A stretch of 64,000 bases of DNA from Synechococcus sp. Cruz-7E5 (GTDB taxonomy: Bacteria; Cyanobacteriota; Cyanobacteriia; PCC-6307; Cyanobiaceae), in assembly GCF_024345995.1 (NCBI RefSeq), contig NZ_JAGQCE010000006.1:1-64000 (forward strand), in the 5' to 3' direction. The notes under the pieces are model-generated. The model ran no database searches. It was not told the DNA's origin and was given only the letters and a program-made list of their open reading frames with translations. The position numbers and the translations under genes were made by a program. The stretch's first letter is position 1; the number at the start of each line of letters is the position of its first letter. Shown here piece after piece: positions 47,956-57,984 of the stretch.

Positions 47956-48528
47956 TCACCACAACCCTCGAACAGGTGCTCCCCCGGAAGGACTTGCTGC
48001 AGATGGGGCTACCGTCTGAGCAACCGGGCGCAGATCAAAGCGACCGCCGGGATTGGTCAGCCGCGGCGCTACCCAGCCCGCCAGCTCAAGCCCCTGCACA
48101 CCGCTGATCTCCCCACCCGATTCCATGCCGCCGACCTCGCAGTCGCAGAGCATCAGCAGGTCGAGCTGATCGGATTTGGCGTTGAGGTTGCCCTGCACCG
48201 CCACGGTGGTCTCTCCCAGCTGCATCTCACCGCGCAGGTCGACCATCTGGCCCATGGGGGTGGCCTCCGCCAGGCGCAGCTGCACCGGCAGGGGTTCGCC
48301 GCCAGCGAAGGAGCGGTAGACGCCCGACCAAACCCTGGGCAGGTCGCGGGCCAGATCGATGGCCCGACCCGTGGGATCGAAGGTTTCCACGGGCCCGAGC
48401 TCGGCCTCGAACACCTGCGCCGCTGCAGAGGGCGGGGCGCCGAACGGCACCACACTTCCCACCGGCAGGGGATTCATGGCCAGCTGGGGGTCGGCGGCAG
48501 CCAGCAACAGCGGCAGAAGCAGCGGCAT
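47956..48528 (-). CDS. Secreted conserved hypothetical protein
   Basis: 190 aa. The first ~13 residues ([13 protein letters not shown]) are a short hydrophobic leader. The body resembles a beta-rich extracytoplasmic domain: [41 protein letters not shown] and [11 protein letters not shown] with two close cysteines. No family function is recognised. It converges with the TPR gene and is divergent from thiG with 125 bp between the starts. Confidence 0.6.
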   Translation of the reverse strand: MPLLLPLLLAAADPQLAMNPLPVGSVVPFGAPPSAAAQVFEAELGPVETFDPTGRAIDLARDLPRVWSGVYRSFAGGEPLPVQLRLAEATPMGQMVDLRGEMQLGETTVAVQGNLNAKSDQLDLLMLCDCEVGGMESGGEISGVQGLELAGWVAPRLTNPGGRFDLRPVAQTVAPSAASPSGGAPVRGLW

Positions 48529-48653
48529 CGAAATGGTTCAGGGCTCGTGAGCGCAGGCTAAGGGCGGAGACGCCATCAGGCGGTGCAAAACAGCCGCCGG
48601 GGTCACCGTTCGCGGTAGTTTCGCGGCATGGCCTGGGCTTCGACGACATCCCG

Positions 48654-49472
48654 ATGGACAGCGAAAGCCTGGTGATCGCGGGACGGCCTTTCCGCAGCCG
48701 CCTGATGACCGGTACCGGCAAGTATCCGAGCCTGGCGGCGATGAAAGCCAGCCTGGCGGCCAGTTCCTGCGAGATCGTCACCGTGGCGGTGCGCCGGGTG
48801 CAGTCGCTGGCAGCTGGGCATGAGGGCCTGATCGAGGCGATCGACTGGAGCCGCCACTGGATGCTCCCCAACACCGCCGGATGCGCCACCGCCGAGGAAG
48901 CGGTGCGGGTGGCGCGGCTCGGACGGGAGCTGGCGCGCCTGGCCGGCCAGGAGGACAACAACTTCGTGAAGCTTGAGGTGATTCCGGACAGCAGGCACCT
49001 GCTGCCGGATCCGATCGGCACCCTCCAGGCCGCTGAGGCCCTGGTGAGGGAGGGCTTCGTGGTGCTCCCCTACATCAACGCCGATCCGATGCTGGCGCGG
49101 CGGTTGGAGGAGGCCGGTTGCGCCACGGTGATGCCGCTGGGCTCTCCGATCGGCTCTGGCCAGGGGATCCGCAACGCCGCCAACATCGCCCTGATCATCG
49201 AGAGCGCCCGCGTTCCTGTGGTGGTGGACGCCGGCATCGGTGTTCCCAGCGAGGCGGCCCAGGCCATGGAGATGGGAGCGGACGCCCTGCTGATCAACAG
49301 CGCCATCGCGATGGCGGGCAATCCGGCGGCCATGGCCCGAGCCATGGCAATGGCCACTGAGGCGGGCCGCAGCGCTTACCTGGCCGGGCGGCTGCCGATG
49401 CGCCCCGAGGCCAGCGCCAGCTCACCGCAGCAGGGAATGGTCGGTACATCCGCTCAGGCCCAGGTCCCGTAA
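48654..49472 (+). CDS. thiG: Thiazole synthase
   Basis: 272 aa. [20 protein letters not shown] is the family start. [12 protein letters not shown] and [21 protein letters not shown] follow, and the Schiff-base lysine is in [18 protein letters not shown] (Lys106). [18 protein letters not shown] and [31 protein letters not shown] bind the phosphate. It makes the thiamine thiazole ring from deoxyxylulose phosphate, ThiS-thiocarboxylate and dehydroglycine. The C-terminus is extended by about 15 poorly conserved residues. A small psb34-like gene follows 69 bp downstream. Confidence 0.95.
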   Translation: MDSESLVIAGRPFRSRLMTGTGKYPSLAAMKASLAASSCEIVTVAVRRVQSLAAGHEGLIEAIDWSRHWMLPNTAGCATAEEAVRVARLGRELARLAGQEDNNFVKLEVIPDSRHLLPDPIGTLQAAEALVREGFVVLPYINADPMLARRLEEAGCATVMPLGSPIGSGQGIRNAANIALIIESARVPVVVDAGIGVPSEAAQAMEMGADALLINSAIAMAGNPAAMARAMAMATEAGRSAYLAGRLPMRPEASASSPQQGMVGTSAQAQVP

Positions 49473-49541
49473 CAGTCCTTCTCAGGGCTGGGCCAAGCCG
49501 GCCTGCGCTGGGTAACTTGCGGCTTCCCCTGCGCCCCAGCC

Positions 49542-49709
49542 ATGTCAGTCACCGAGGAAGACGGCGGCAAGCTCAATGCCTTCGCCAGGGAGCCCCGCAT
49601 GGAGGTGATCGAGACGGGGACAGGGCGTAGCCGCTCGACCATCCTGCTGCTGCTGGGGGGCGTGATCCTGGTGCTGCTGATGCTGGCGGTGGCGGCGGCG
49701 ATCAGCTGA
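49542..49709 (+). CDS. psb34: Psb34-like (Ssl1498-family) photosystem II assembly protein
   Basis: 55 aa, encoded between thiG and sqdB. The N-terminal half reads TEEDGGKLNAFAREPRMEVI, very close to the conserved DGG-LN-FA-EP pattern of the Ssl1498/Psb34 family. The C-terminal half (about res 32-53) is a single hydrophobic helix (STILLLLGGVILVLLMLAV). Psb34 binds the PSII core complex during assembly and exchanges with Hlip proteins. The 55 aa length, one helix and adjacent lipid genes fit, but the assignment rests on the N-terminal pattern. Confidence 0.78.
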   Translation: MSVTEEDGGKLNAFAREPRMEVIETGTGRSRSTILLLLGGVILVLLMLAVAAAIS

Positions 49710-49802
49710 GCTCCTGGATCCTGGCTCTCTGCCGGGGGGGGGTCGGAACGCCTGTAGTAGCTTGCCCCCAGGAGCATCGGCTCGTTCAGCAGGAGTTCAG
49801 AC

Positions 49803-50999
49803 GTGAAGGTTCTCGTTCTCGGCGGCGACGGCTTCTGCGGCTGGCCCTGCTGCGTGAACATGGCCCAGGCCGGCCACGACGTTGTCATGGTCGACAACCT
49901 CAGCCGGCGCAAGATCGACGTGGATCTGGGGGTGGAATCACTGACCCCGATCGCCACGGTGCACGACCGCCTGCGGGCATGGGAAGAAACGGGCGGCCGT
50001 GCCATCCGCTTCGTGCACCTCGACATCGCCCAGGATTACCACCTGCTGCTGGAGCTGCTGCGCAGCGAGCGCCCGGAAGCCGTGGTCCATTTCGCCGAGC
50101 AGAGGGCAGCGCCCTACTCGATGAAGTCGAGCACCACCAAGCGCTACACGGTCGATAACAACGTCAACGGCACCCATAACCTGCTCTGCGCCATCGTTGA
50201 AAGTGGCCTCGACATCCACATCGTGCACCTGGGCACCATGGGTGTGTACGGCTATGGGTCCCATCGGGGCGCCACGATTCCCGAGGGCTACCTCACGGTG
50301 GAAGTGCCCCAGGCCGACGGCAGCCGCTTCCGAGAGAAGATCCTGCACCCTACGGATCCTGGCAGCGTCTACCACATGACCAAGACGCTGGATCAGTTGC
50401 TCTTTTACTACTACAACAAGAACGACGGCATCCGTGTCACCGACCTGCACCAGGGCATTGTCTGGGGCACCAACACCGATCTCACCGACCGGGACCCCCG
50501 CCTGGTGAACCGCTTCGACTATGACGGCGATTACGGCACGGTGCTCAACCGCTTCCTGATGCAGGCCGCGATCGGCTATCCCCTCACCGTGCACGGCACG
50601 GGCGGCCAGACCCGCGCCTTCATCCACATCCGTGATTCGGTCAAGTGCGTGGAGCTGGCGATCGACCACCCCCCCGCCTCCGGGGAAAAGGTGCGGATCT
50701 ACAACCAGATGACCGAAAGCCACAAGGTCAAGGATCTGGCCGAGAAGGTGGCGGCCGTCACCGGTGCCCAGGTGAGCCACCTGCCCAACCCGCGCAAGGA
50801 GGCGATCGAGAATGATCTGATCGTTGACAACCGCTGCCTGATCGAGCTGGGCCTCAAGCCCACCACCCTTGAGGACGGCCTGCTCAGCGAAGTGGTCGAC
50901 GTGGCCAGGCGCTGGGCCGACCGCTGCGACCGCTCCCGCATCCCCTGCGTGTCCTCCTGGACCACCACTCAGGCAGCGGCCCTCAAGGCCGTCGTCTGA
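49803..50999 (+). CDS. sqdB: UDP-sulfoquinovose synthase
   Basis: 398 aa from GTG 49803. NAD-binding loop VLVLGGDGFCGWPCCVN (res 4-20), DNLSRRKID, VVHFAEQRAAPYSMKS, the catalytic HLGTMGVYGYG (Thr) and YHMTKTLDQLLFYYY (Tyr-x3-Lys), then VWGTNTDL and the TRAFIHIRDSVKC motif. It converts UDP-glucose and sulfite to UDP-sulfoquinovose, the head-group donor for the thylakoid sulfolipid SQDG. sqdX, the next enzyme, starts 36 bp downstream, so they form an operon. A GC-rich inverted repeat lies in the leader (49710-49717 with 49768-49775). Confidence 0.97.
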   Translation: MKVLVLGGDGFCGWPCCVNMAQAGHDVVMVDNLSRRKIDVDLGVESLTPIATVHDRLRAWEETGGRAIRFVHLDIAQDYHLLLELLRSERPEAVVHFAEQRAAPYSMKSSTTKRYTVDNNVNGTHNLLCAIVESGLDIHIVHLGTMGVYGYGSHRGATIPEGYLTVEVPQADGSRFREKILHPTDPGSVYHMTKTLDQLLFYYYNKNDGIRVTDLHQGIVWGTNTDLTDRDPRLVNRFDYDGDYGTVLNRFLMQAAIGYPLTVHGTGGQTRAFIHIRDSVKCVELAIDHPPASGEKVRIYNQMTESHKVKDLAEKVAAVTGAQVSHLPNPRKEAIENDLIVDNRCLIELGLKPTTLEDGLLSEVVDVARRWADRCDRSRIPCVSSWTTTQAAALKAVV

Positions 51000-51035
51000 G
51001 CTGATGGCCAGGACCATGCCCCGACGGCAGCGCCC

Positions 51036-52169
51036 GTGAAGATCGCACTGTTCACCGAAACCTTCCTCCCAAAGGTCGACGGCATCGTCACGCGTCTCAC
51101 CAAGACCGTGGAACACCTGGTGCGCGCCGGGGATGAGGTGCTGCTGTTCTGCCCGGAGGGTGCCCCCTCTCTGTTTATGGGAGCCCGGGTGATCGGCGTA
51201 CCGGCCCTGCCCCTGCCGCTCTACCCGGAGCTGAAACTCGCCCTGCCCCGTCCGGCCGTGGCAGAGGCCCTGGAGGCCTTCCAGCCGGATGTGGTGCACG
51301 TGGTCAACCCGGCGGTGCTGGGCCTGGGAGGCATCTGGATGGCGCGAACCCGCCAGATCCCCCTGGTGGCCAGCTATCACACCCACCTGCCCAAGTACCT
51401 CGAGCACTACGGCATGGGCGTGTTCGAGCCCTTGCTCTGGGAGCTGCTCAAGGCCGCCCACAACCAGGCCGTGCTCAATCTCTGCACCTCCTCGGTGATG
51501 GTGGAGGAGCTGAGCCAGCGGGGCATCCAGCACACCGCCCTCTGGCAGCGGGGCGTCGACACGGAGATGTTCCGGCCTGAGCTGCGCTCGGTCGCCATGC
51601 GGCGGCGCCTGATGGGCCGCCACCCCGAGAGCGACAGCCTGCTGCTCTACGTGGGTCGGCTTTCGGCCGAGAAGCAGATTGAGCGGATCCGGCCCGTGCT
51701 CGACGCCCTGCCCCAGGCCCGGCTGGCTCTGGTGGGAGACGGCCCGCACCGTGCCCAGCTGGAGAAGGTGTTCGAGGGGACCGCCACCACCTTCGTGGGC
51801 TATCTGGGCGGCGAGGAGCTGGCCGGCGCCTATGCCAGTGCCGATGCTTTCCTCTTCCCCTCCAGCACCGAAACCCTGGGGCTGGTGCTGCTGGAAGCGA
51901 TGGCGGCGGGCTGCCCCGTGGTGGGCGCCAATCGGGGCGGCATCCCCGACATCGTCACCGATGGGGTCAACGGCTGCCTGTACGACCCCGATGACGACGC
52001 CTCGCTCACTGCCGCCACCATGCGGCTGCTGGCAAGTCCCGAGCGGCGTGAGCAGCTGCGGCAGGCGGCCCGCCATGAAGCCGAGCGCTGGGGCTGGGCG
52101 GGAGCCACCGCCCAGCTGCGCCGCTTCTATCGCGATGTGGCCGGTGCCAACCTTCAGCTGGCGGCCTGA
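51036..52169 (+). CDS. sqdX: Sulfoquinovosyldiacylglycerol synthase (GT4)
   Basis: 377 aa from GTG 51036. IALFTETFLPKVDGIVTRL is the typical SqdX/GT4 start, then VVHVVNPAVLGLGGIWMA, SYHTHLPKYLEHYG, LYVGRLSAEKQIERIR, LVGDGPHRAQLEKVF and the donor site FLFPSSTETLGLVLLEAM. It transfers sulfoquinovose from UDP-SQ to diacylglycerol. The last 16 bp overlap the end of the convergent mrdA gene. Confidence 0.95.
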   Translation: MKIALFTETFLPKVDGIVTRLTKTVEHLVRAGDEVLLFCPEGAPSLFMGARVIGVPALPLPLYPELKLALPRPAVAEALEAFQPDVVHVVNPAVLGLGGIWMARTRQIPLVASYHTHLPKYLEHYGMGVFEPLLWELLKAAHNQAVLNLCTSSVMVEELSQRGIQHTALWQRGVDTEMFRPELRSVAMRRRLMGRHPESDSLLLYVGRLSAEKQIERIRPVLDALPQARLALVGDGPHRAQLEKVFEGTATTFVGYLGGEELAGAYASADAFLFPSSTETLGLVLLEAMAAGCPVVGANRGGIPDIVTDGVNGCLYDPDDDASLTAATMRLLASPERREQLRQAARHEAERWGWAGATAQLRRFYRDVAGANLQLAA

Positions 52170-53905
52170 GCCGGCTTGAACCAGGTGGCCAGCAGGGCCT
52201 TCACCATCGGCACGGCGATGGTGCCGCCGTAGCCGCCACTGTTCTCGCCGAAGGCAATGATCACCAGATCGGGCTTGCCAGCCGGGGCATAGCCGCCGAA
52301 CCAGGCGTGATCCGGCCGCGGGGGGTCTTCGGCGGTGCCGGTCTTGCCGGCCACCGCTGGCAGACTGGGATCGTTGAGCGTGGTGGCCGTGCCGTTGGTG
52401 ACCACCTCGCGCAGACCCTGGCGCAGCACCTGGAGGGTGGTGGGCTTGAGGCCGATCCAGGTCCGGGGGGTGTCCCGCTCCACCAGGTGGGGAGTGACCA
52501 GCCAGCCGCCATTGGCCACGGCCGCGTAGAGGCGGGCCATCTGCAACGGCGTCACCGAAACCGCCCCCTGACCGATCGACGAGGTGATCGTGTCGACCGA
52601 GGTCCAGGGCTCCCCCAGCACCTCCTTCTTCCAGGCCTTGTCCCCCAGCAGCCCAGGACTCTCCTCATCCCGCAGCTCAATACCGGTATAGCTGCCGTAG
52701 CCAAGGCGGCGCGCCGCCTTGAACAGCTCCTCGGATCCCACCTTCAGGCCCAGCCGGTAGAAGAAGCTGTTGCTGCTCACCGCCAGGGCGAAGGGAAAAC
52801 CGATGCTGCCGAAGCTGCCGTGGTCGGCGTAGCACTGGCCGTCGTAGCAGAAGGACCCGGAGGTGGGAATGGTGGAGGTGGGACCATAGCGGCCTGATTC
52901 GAGACCGGCGATCGCGCTGATCAGCTTGAAGGTGCTGGCGGGGGGAAAGGCCCGCATCGCCCGGTTGAGCATGGGCGCTTCCGGGCGATTGAGATTGTTC
53001 CACTGGGCCGTGGTGGGGCCGGTGGAGAAGATGTTTGGGTCGAAGTTGGGGCGGCTCGCCATGGCGCGGATGGCGCCGGTGCGGGGATCCATGGCCACGA
53101 TCGCCCCTTTGGCCACGCCATCGAGGGCCTTCTCGGCGGTGCGCTGCAACTCCAGATCCAGGGTCAGGCGCAGGTCCTTGCCAGCGCGGGCCTGCTTGTC
53201 GCCCAGCACCCGCTGCACCTGCCCTGCGGCATTCACCTCCAGTTGCTGGCCGCCCCACTCGCCCCGCAGGTGGGATTCGTAGACCTGCTCCAGCCCGGTG
53301 CGCCCGATGCGGTCCTGGACCCGATACCCCTTGTCGGCCAGGCGGGCGAATTCCTCCTCGGTGATGCCACTGGTGTAGCCGAGCACGTGGGCGGCCAGGG
53401 GGCCACCGGGGTACGAGCGCAGGTAGTCGACATCCACCTCGGCGCCATCGAGATTTCCCGCCTGCTCCCGGAAGCGCAACACCTGAACACTGCTCAGGGA
53501 ACTGGCCAGCTCGATCCGATAGCCATCACCCTGGAGCCCCTCCTTGTAGTTCTGCTCCAACTGCTGCACCGGCAGCGCCAGCAGCGTCGCCAGCTTCTCG
53601 CGCAGGGCCGGCCAGCGTTCCTTCGGCACCAGCCGAGGCTGCAGATAGAGGTTGTATGTGAGGCGGCTGGTGGCCAGCACCTCCCCATGGCGATCGAGCA
53701 GGCGGCCGCGGACCGGGTGACGGGGCACCAGGCGGATGCGGTTCTGGTCAGCCCGCAGGCGGTTTTCAGCGCCCTGGGCCAACTGCAGCCAGGCCAGGCG
53801 GGCTCCCATCGCCGAAGCCGCCAGCAGCACAACCGCCAGCAACCAGGCCGGCTGATGGCTCATCCCCGACTGCCGATGTGAACCGGGCTGGAATCCAGTG
53901 GCCAT
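52154..53905 (-). CDS. mrdA: Penicillin-binding protein 2 (peptidoglycan D,D-transpeptidase)
   Basis: 583 aa. One N-terminal transmembrane helix (about res 17-36) follows a short cytoplasmic stretch. The dimerisation domain has RHPVRGRLLDRHGEVLA and GITEEEFARLADKGYRVQDRIGRTGLE. The transpeptidase domain has the SxxK motif in FPPASTFKLISA, SxN in VSSNSFFYRLG and KTG in VAGKTGTAEDP. PBP2 is the elongation-specific transpeptidase working with RodA. The ATG 53905 gives the homologous leader. It is preceded at 4 bp by a small conserved gene on the same strand and overlaps sqdX at the 3' ends. Confidence 0.95.
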   Translation of the reverse strand: MATGFQPGSHRQSGMSHQPAWLLAVVLLAASAMGARLAWLQLAQGAENRLRADQNRIRLVPRHPVRGRLLDRHGEVLATSRLTYNLYLQPRLVPKERWPALREKLATLLALPVQQLEQNYKEGLQGDGYRIELASSLSSVQVLRFREQAGNLDGAEVDVDYLRSYPGGPLAAHVLGYTSGITEEEFARLADKGYRVQDRIGRTGLEQVYESHLRGEWGGQQLEVNAAGQVQRVLGDKQARAGKDLRLTLDLELQRTAEKALDGVAKGAIVAMDPRTGAIRAMASRPNFDPNIFSTGPTTAQWNNLNRPEAPMLNRAMRAFPPASTFKLISAIAGLESGRYGPTSTIPTSGSFCYDGQCYADHGSFGSIGFPFALAVSSNSFFYRLGLKVGSEELFKAARRLGYGSYTGIELRDEESPGLLGDKAWKKEVLGEPWTSVDTITSSIGQGAVSVTPLQMARLYAAVANGGWLVTPHLVERDTPRTWIGLKPTTLQVLRQGLREVVTNGTATTLNDPSLPAVAGKTGTAEDPPRPDHAWFGGYAPAGKPDLVIIAFGENSGGYGGTIAVPMVKALLATWFKPAQAAS

Positions 53906-53909
53906 CGCC

Positions 53910-54299
53910 TCAGGCCCCGAGGCGACGCTCGAGTTCCTCCAGGCAACCGGAGATGCGCGCCAGGGTTTCCTGCAATGCCCGCCGCTCCTCAGGCCCGCCG
54001 GGTGATGGGGGTGGAGGGACGCTCAGATCAGTGGGGGAGTCGGCGGGCACGTCGCGCACCTCCACCTTCACCACGGGGTTGCCCAGCCCTGGTTGCACCT
54101 GGTCGAGACTCGCGCGCACGGCCTTGGCAGCCGCATCCCCCTCCTGACGCAGCTGTGCCAGAGGATCATCCGTGGCGGTGAAAGCCTCAACCACCTGGCG
54201 AGGTCCACCCCGACGAGCCCGGTCGACCACAGCGATGCCCACCGGAAGCAGGTCTTCCATCAGGGTGAGCCTCAGGGCATCAAACGGATCGGCAGCCAT
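53910..54299 (-). CDS. Conserved cyanobacterial hypothetical protein
   Basis: 129 aa from ATG 54299 (MAADPFDALRLTLMEDLLPVG). It begins with an amphipathic helix, then GIAVVDRARRGGPRQVVEAF and an acidic, Pro-rich middle. It ends in a coiled-coil-like LQETLARISGCLEELERRL. No catalytic motif or membrane segment is evident. It sits 4 bp upstream of mrdA and 83 bp downstream of the next hypothetical gene, so it may belong to the cell-wall operon. Function unknown. Confidence 0.7.
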   Translation of the reverse strand: MAADPFDALRLTLMEDLLPVGIAVVDRARRGGPRQVVEAFTATDDPLAQLRQEGDAAAKAVRASLDQVQPGLGNPVVKVEVRDVPADSPTDLSVPPPPSPGGPEERRALQETLARISGCLEELERRLGA

Positions 54300-54382
54300 G
54301 GCAGGACTCCTGAAGCAAACGCCGCTGGCAAGCACCATCGGACCGTTTTCACAGTCTGACTCCCAGGAGAGCTTCGGCGGGT

Positions 54383-54991
54383 TCAGGGGGTGCGCTGGAT
54401 CCCAGGCTCGAGAATCACCGCCCGGCAGAACTCGCGCGATCCCAGCCACCACCCACCCACCACGGCCAGAGCGACGGCGGCGGTGAACGGCAGCAGGGCC
54501 TGGCGGGTCATGTCAAGACTGAACCACTCGCCCCAGCCGCGCAGGGCACGCTCACGATCAAACCGACGCCGTTCCCGCTGCTCCAGCTTCTGGCGGCGCT
54601 GCAGGGATTTCTCAACCCAGCGCTCGAAGGCCCGCTTCTTGGTGACCGCCATCTTGCGCTCCACCTCCAGCAGATGGCCGGCGCTGAGATCGGGATGGAA
54701 AGTGCTGATCAGCTCCAGGCTCTTGATGAACATCTCCACGGCGCCATCCTTGACCTGGCATTCACCGTCACTGAGTTCCTCCCAGTGCACTTCCGGATAG
54801 AAACGGCCACGGTTGGCCAGAATCTGCTCCTCCGGCAGCTGACCTGGTTCCCGCAGCCAGCGGTCGGTGTTGGCATCGAAGCGACGCCAGTAGAGAAAGG
54901 GATTGAGGTAGATGGTTTTTCCACCCAGCAGGATGCTGTCCTGCTGCAGGCGACGCTGCACCTGGGGATCCTGCTGGGTGACGGCGGTCAA
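54383..54991 (-). CDS. Conserved cyanobacterial membrane-anchored hypothetical protein
   Basis: 202 aa from TTG 54991. The N-terminal part has LLGGKTIYLNPFLYWRRFDANTD and RGRFYPEVHWEELSDGE; the middle is a basic helix (KKRAFERWVEKSLQRRQKLEQRERRRFDRERAL). One transmembrane helix lies near the C-terminus (about res 162-182, ALLPFTAAVALAVVGGWWL). It is probably anchored with its N-terminal domain in the cytoplasm. Function unknown. guaA ends 88 bp upstream on the same strand. Confidence 0.7.
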   Translation of the reverse strand: MTAVTQQDPQVQRRLQQDSILLGGKTIYLNPFLYWRRFDANTDRWLREPGQLPEEQILANRGRFYPEVHWEELSDGECQVKDGAVEMFIKSLELISTFHPDLSAGHLLEVERKMAVTKKRAFERWVEKSLQRRQKLEQRERRRFDRERALRGWGEWFSLDMTRQALLPFTAAVALAVVGGWWLGSREFCRAVILEPGIQRTP

Positions 54992-55079
54992 GGGAAACAG
55001 GCTGGGAGCCGATGGTATCGAACGCCGACCGGAGAGGCCAGAGCCCGGCCAACACTCAACCTGCTGTCCAAGACCAGGC

Positions 55080-56678
55080 CTATTCCCACTCGATCGTGCC
55101 GGGGGGCTTGCTGGTGATGTCGAGCACGACGCGGTTCACCCCCTGCACCTCATTGACGATCCGGTTGGAGATCCGCTCCAGCAGGTCGTAGGGCAGGCGG
55201 GACCAGTCGGCGGTCATGCCGTCTTCGCTGGAGACGCATCGCAGCACGATCGGATAGGCATAGGTGCGCTTGTCGCCCATCACGCCGACGCTGCGCACCG
55301 GCAGCAGCACCGCAAAGGCCTGCCAGATCTCGTGATAAAGCCCAGCCGCCTGCACCTCCTCACGCACCACCAGATCGGCATCGCGCAGGATGTTCAGCTT
55401 CTCGGCACTGACCTCCCCGAGGATGCGGATCGCCAGTCCTGGCCCGGGGAAAGGATGGCGGCGCACGATCTCCTCGGGCAGGCCGAGGCTGCGGCCCACC
55501 TTGCGAACTTCGTCCTTGAACAGGCGCCGCAGGGGCTCCACCAGCTTGAACTGCAGATCCTTGGGCAGCCCGCCCACGTTGTGGTGGCTTTTGATCTTCA
55601 CGGCCACCCGCTCACCGGTCCTGGGGTCGACATTGGTGCCGGCTGATTCGATCACATCGGGGTAGAGAGTGCCCTGGGCGAGATAATCGAAGGGCCCAAG
55701 CCGCTTGCTTTCCTCCTCGAACACACGAATGAATTCAGCTCCGATGATCTTGCGCTTCTGCTCCGGATCGGTGATGCCGTCGAGCTTGGCAAGAAAGCGA
55801 TCGCGGGCGTTGATGTATTCAACGCGAATGTGAAACTGGGTGTCGAAGAACTCGGTAAGGAACTCCGGCTCCCCCTTGCGCATGAATCCCTGGTCGATGA
55901 ACATGCAGGTGAGCTGATCACCGATGGCCCGATGCAGCAGGAAAGCCAGCGTGGAGGAATCGACCCCGCCCGAAAGCGCCAACAGCACCCGCTTGTCCCC
56001 CACCCGCTCCCGCACGTCTGCAAGCGCTTCATCGATGAAGGCTGCTGTGGTCCAATCAGGTTCACAGCCGCAGATGTGATAAACGAAGTTGCGAATCATC
56101 GCCATCCCACCATGGGAATGCACCACTTCAGGGTGGAACTGCACCCCGTACAGACGCCGCTGGTGATCAGCCACCGCCGCTTCCGGAGTGTTGTCGGTGT
56201 GAGCCAGGCGACTGAAGCCAGGCGGCAGGGCCTTTACCGAATCCCCGTGGCTCATCCACATCGTCGAGCCTTGCTCAACGTTGGTGAGCAGATCGATCGG
56301 GTCATCCACATAGAGGGGCGCCTTGCCGTACTCGCCCCGGCCGGCAGCCTCCACCTGGCCGCCGAGCTGCTGCACCATCAACTGCATGCCATAGCAAACC
56401 CCCAGCACCGGGATCCCCAAGCTCCAGATGGCTGGATCGCACAGGGGCGCCCCCTCGTCGTACACCGAGCTGGGACCGCCGCTGAGGATGATTCCCTTCG
56501 GGTCCAGGCGCCTGATCTCCTCCACGCTGGTGGCATAACCCAGCACCAGGGAATACACCTCGGTTTCCCGCACCCGACGGGCAATCAACTCGGAGTACTG
56601 GGAGCCGAAATCGAGGATGACGATCGCCGGCAGGCGTGAGCTCTCAGGCTGCTCGGTCGAGGGGGACGGGTGGGACAT
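55080..56678 (-). CDS. guaA: GMP synthase (glutamine-hydrolysing)
   Basis: 532 aa from ATG 56678; the open frame reaches a little further upstream. The class I glutamine amidotransferase domain has [18 protein letters not shown], the nucleophile Cys95 in [11 protein letters not shown], and the [12 protein letters not shown] His/Glu. The synthetase half has the PP-loop [17 protein letters not shown] and the C-terminal [12 protein letters not shown] and [16 protein letters not shown] ending. It turns XMP into GMP. cbiD lies 35 bp upstream on the same strand, so the two may be co-transcribed. Confidence 0.97.
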   Translation of the reverse strand: MSHPSPSTEQPESSRLPAIVILDFGSQYSELIARRVRETEVYSLVLGYATSVEEIRRLDPKGIILSGGPSSVYDEGAPLCDPAIWSLGIPVLGVCYGMQLMVQQLGGQVEAAGRGEYGKAPLYVDDPIDLLTNVEQGSTMWMSHGDSVKALPPGFSRLAHTDNTPEAAVADHQRRLYGVQFHPEVVHSHGGMAMIRNFVYHICGCEPDWTTAAFIDEALADVRERVGDKRVLLALSGGVDSSTLAFLLHRAIGDQLTCMFIDQGFMRKGEPEFLTEFFDTQFHIRVEYINARDRFLAKLDGITDPEQKRKIIGAEFIRVFEEESKRLGPFDYLAQGTLYPDVIESAGTNVDPRTGERVAVKIKSHHNVGGLPKDLQFKLVEPLRRLFKDEVRKVGRSLGLPEEIVRRHPFPGPGLAIRILGEVSAEKLNILRDADLVVREEVQAAGLYHEIWQAFAVLLPVRSVGVMGDKRTYAYPIVLRCVSSEDGMTADWSRLPYDLLERISNRIVNEVQGVNRVVLDITSKPPGTIEWE

Positions 56679-56713
56679 AACGACCGAATAACGGCCTGCC
56701 AGGCCTTTTGGGC

Positions 56714-57886
56714 TCACCCTAGGTCGTGCCGGAAAGCCTCCAGCAGCTCCACTCCGCAGGGGCCCGCCACCCGCAGCTGCCGTTGCCGATCGAAGAGCGC
56801 CGCTCCGATCCTGGTGCGGAAACGGCCGTAGCGGGCCAGGTAGGCCTGGCTGCGGGTCTCGATCGCCAGGGCCAGCCGCGCCTCGATCCGGGCCGCCAGC
56901 GGCCCATCGAGCTCCTGCAATCGCGCCAGAGCGGCCTCCACTGTGGGCGCCGCGAACAGCCGCTCCAGCTCAGGGCCAGCCATCCCCTCAAGGGCCGCCA
57001 GGGCCGTGAGCACTTCGGCGCGACCATCGGCCAGGTGGTGGTGAGTGTGGAAGATTCCGCCCGCCAGCTTGATCAGCTTGCCGTGATAGCCGAAGAGCAG
57101 CAGCCGCTCGACACCGGCTTCGGCCGCCGCCACGATCAATGGCCCCAGCCAGTTGCCGGCCTTGAGCAACAGGCCAGCATGCAGGCCGAGTCGTGGAGCC
57201 AGATCAAGCCCATTCTCGCCGATCACCAGCACGAGATCACCGGGGTGGGGCGATTGCGGCCACTGGCGCAAGGTCTCGAGGCACTCATCGAGCCGATCAG
57301 GGGCGGCGCTGCGCTGCACCACGGCCTGGGTGCCGATCAGGGCCAGTCCGTCGACCACCCCGAAGGCTTCGTTGCTGGTGCGGCCTGCCAGCTCCCGGCC
57401 CCGGGGGAAGACCAGCTGGAGCCGCAGTCCGCGGCCTGCTGGCAGCAGGGGCAGAAGGTTGACCTCCAGCAGCCGACGGGCATAGGCGGAGAGGCAAAGG
57501 TCCCGGCTTCCGGCCCGCACCCCCAACCCCTCCCCCGCCTCCAGGAGCAAGCGCTGGGATGGCTCTGCCTCCTGCGCCGGAGCCCACCAGCTCGCCCGCA
57601 CCCACACCAATAAGCCCCGGGTGAGATCCAGACCATCGCCCGGATCGCAGCGGGCCATGCCAAGGGCCTGGCCATGGCCGAGGGCGGCGGCAGCCTCCAC
57701 CGGCACCAGCTCAACGCCGGGCGGCTCCAGCAGCTCCAGCGGCTGGGCCTCCCCGGAGCCCCTGAGCTCAGCATCAGGGAGGGCAAGGCCCTCAGCCTCC
57801 AGCAGCGTCTCCAGAGCCGCACGGGCGGCGGCCGCCACCCAGACCGGCAGGGTGAAGGGCGTCAGGTTGGTAATCGGCAGGGGCAT
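56714..57886 (-). CDS. cbiD: Cobalt-precorrin-5B C1-methyltransferase
   Basis: 390 aa. The start [19 protein letters not shown] is the family opening. Later segments are [48 protein letters not shown] and the highly conserved [25 protein letters not shown]. CbiD methylates C1 in the anaerobic (cobalt-early) cobamide pathway. The other corrin gene here is the cobH fusion at 15 kb. It is divergent from the aminotransferase gene with 98 bp between, and followed by guaA. Confidence 0.92.
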   Translation of the reverse strand: MPLPITNLTPFTLPVWVAAAARAALETLLEAEGLALPDAELRGSGEAQPLELLEPPGVELVPVEAAAALGHGQALGMARCDPGDGLDLTRGLLVWVRASWWAPAQEAEPSQRLLLEAGEGLGVRAGSRDLCLSAYARRLLEVNLLPLLPAGRGLRLQLVFPRGRELAGRTSNEAFGVVDGLALIGTQAVVQRSAAPDRLDECLETLRQWPQSPHPGDLVLVIGENGLDLAPRLGLHAGLLLKAGNWLGPLIVAAAEAGVERLLLFGYHGKLIKLAGGIFHTHHHLADGRAEVLTALAALEGMAGPELERLFAAPTVEAALARLQELDGPLAARIEARLALAIETRSQAYLARYGRFRTRIGAALFDRQRQLRVAGPCGVELLEAFRHDLG

Positions 57887-57984
57887 GGCTGCGGTGTTGG
57901 TCGGGGAGTTGTGCCGGGGTGGGGGGACCTTGGTTTTTTAAGGTGATGGATTGGGCCGCCGCGCCCGTCCCCCCAGCGCCCACC

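Noticed and set aside
49938-52076. 712-codon open frame on the minus strand across sqdB and sqdX
   Set aside because: It mirrors two certain genes on the plus strand in GC-rich DNA and its residues show no domain.
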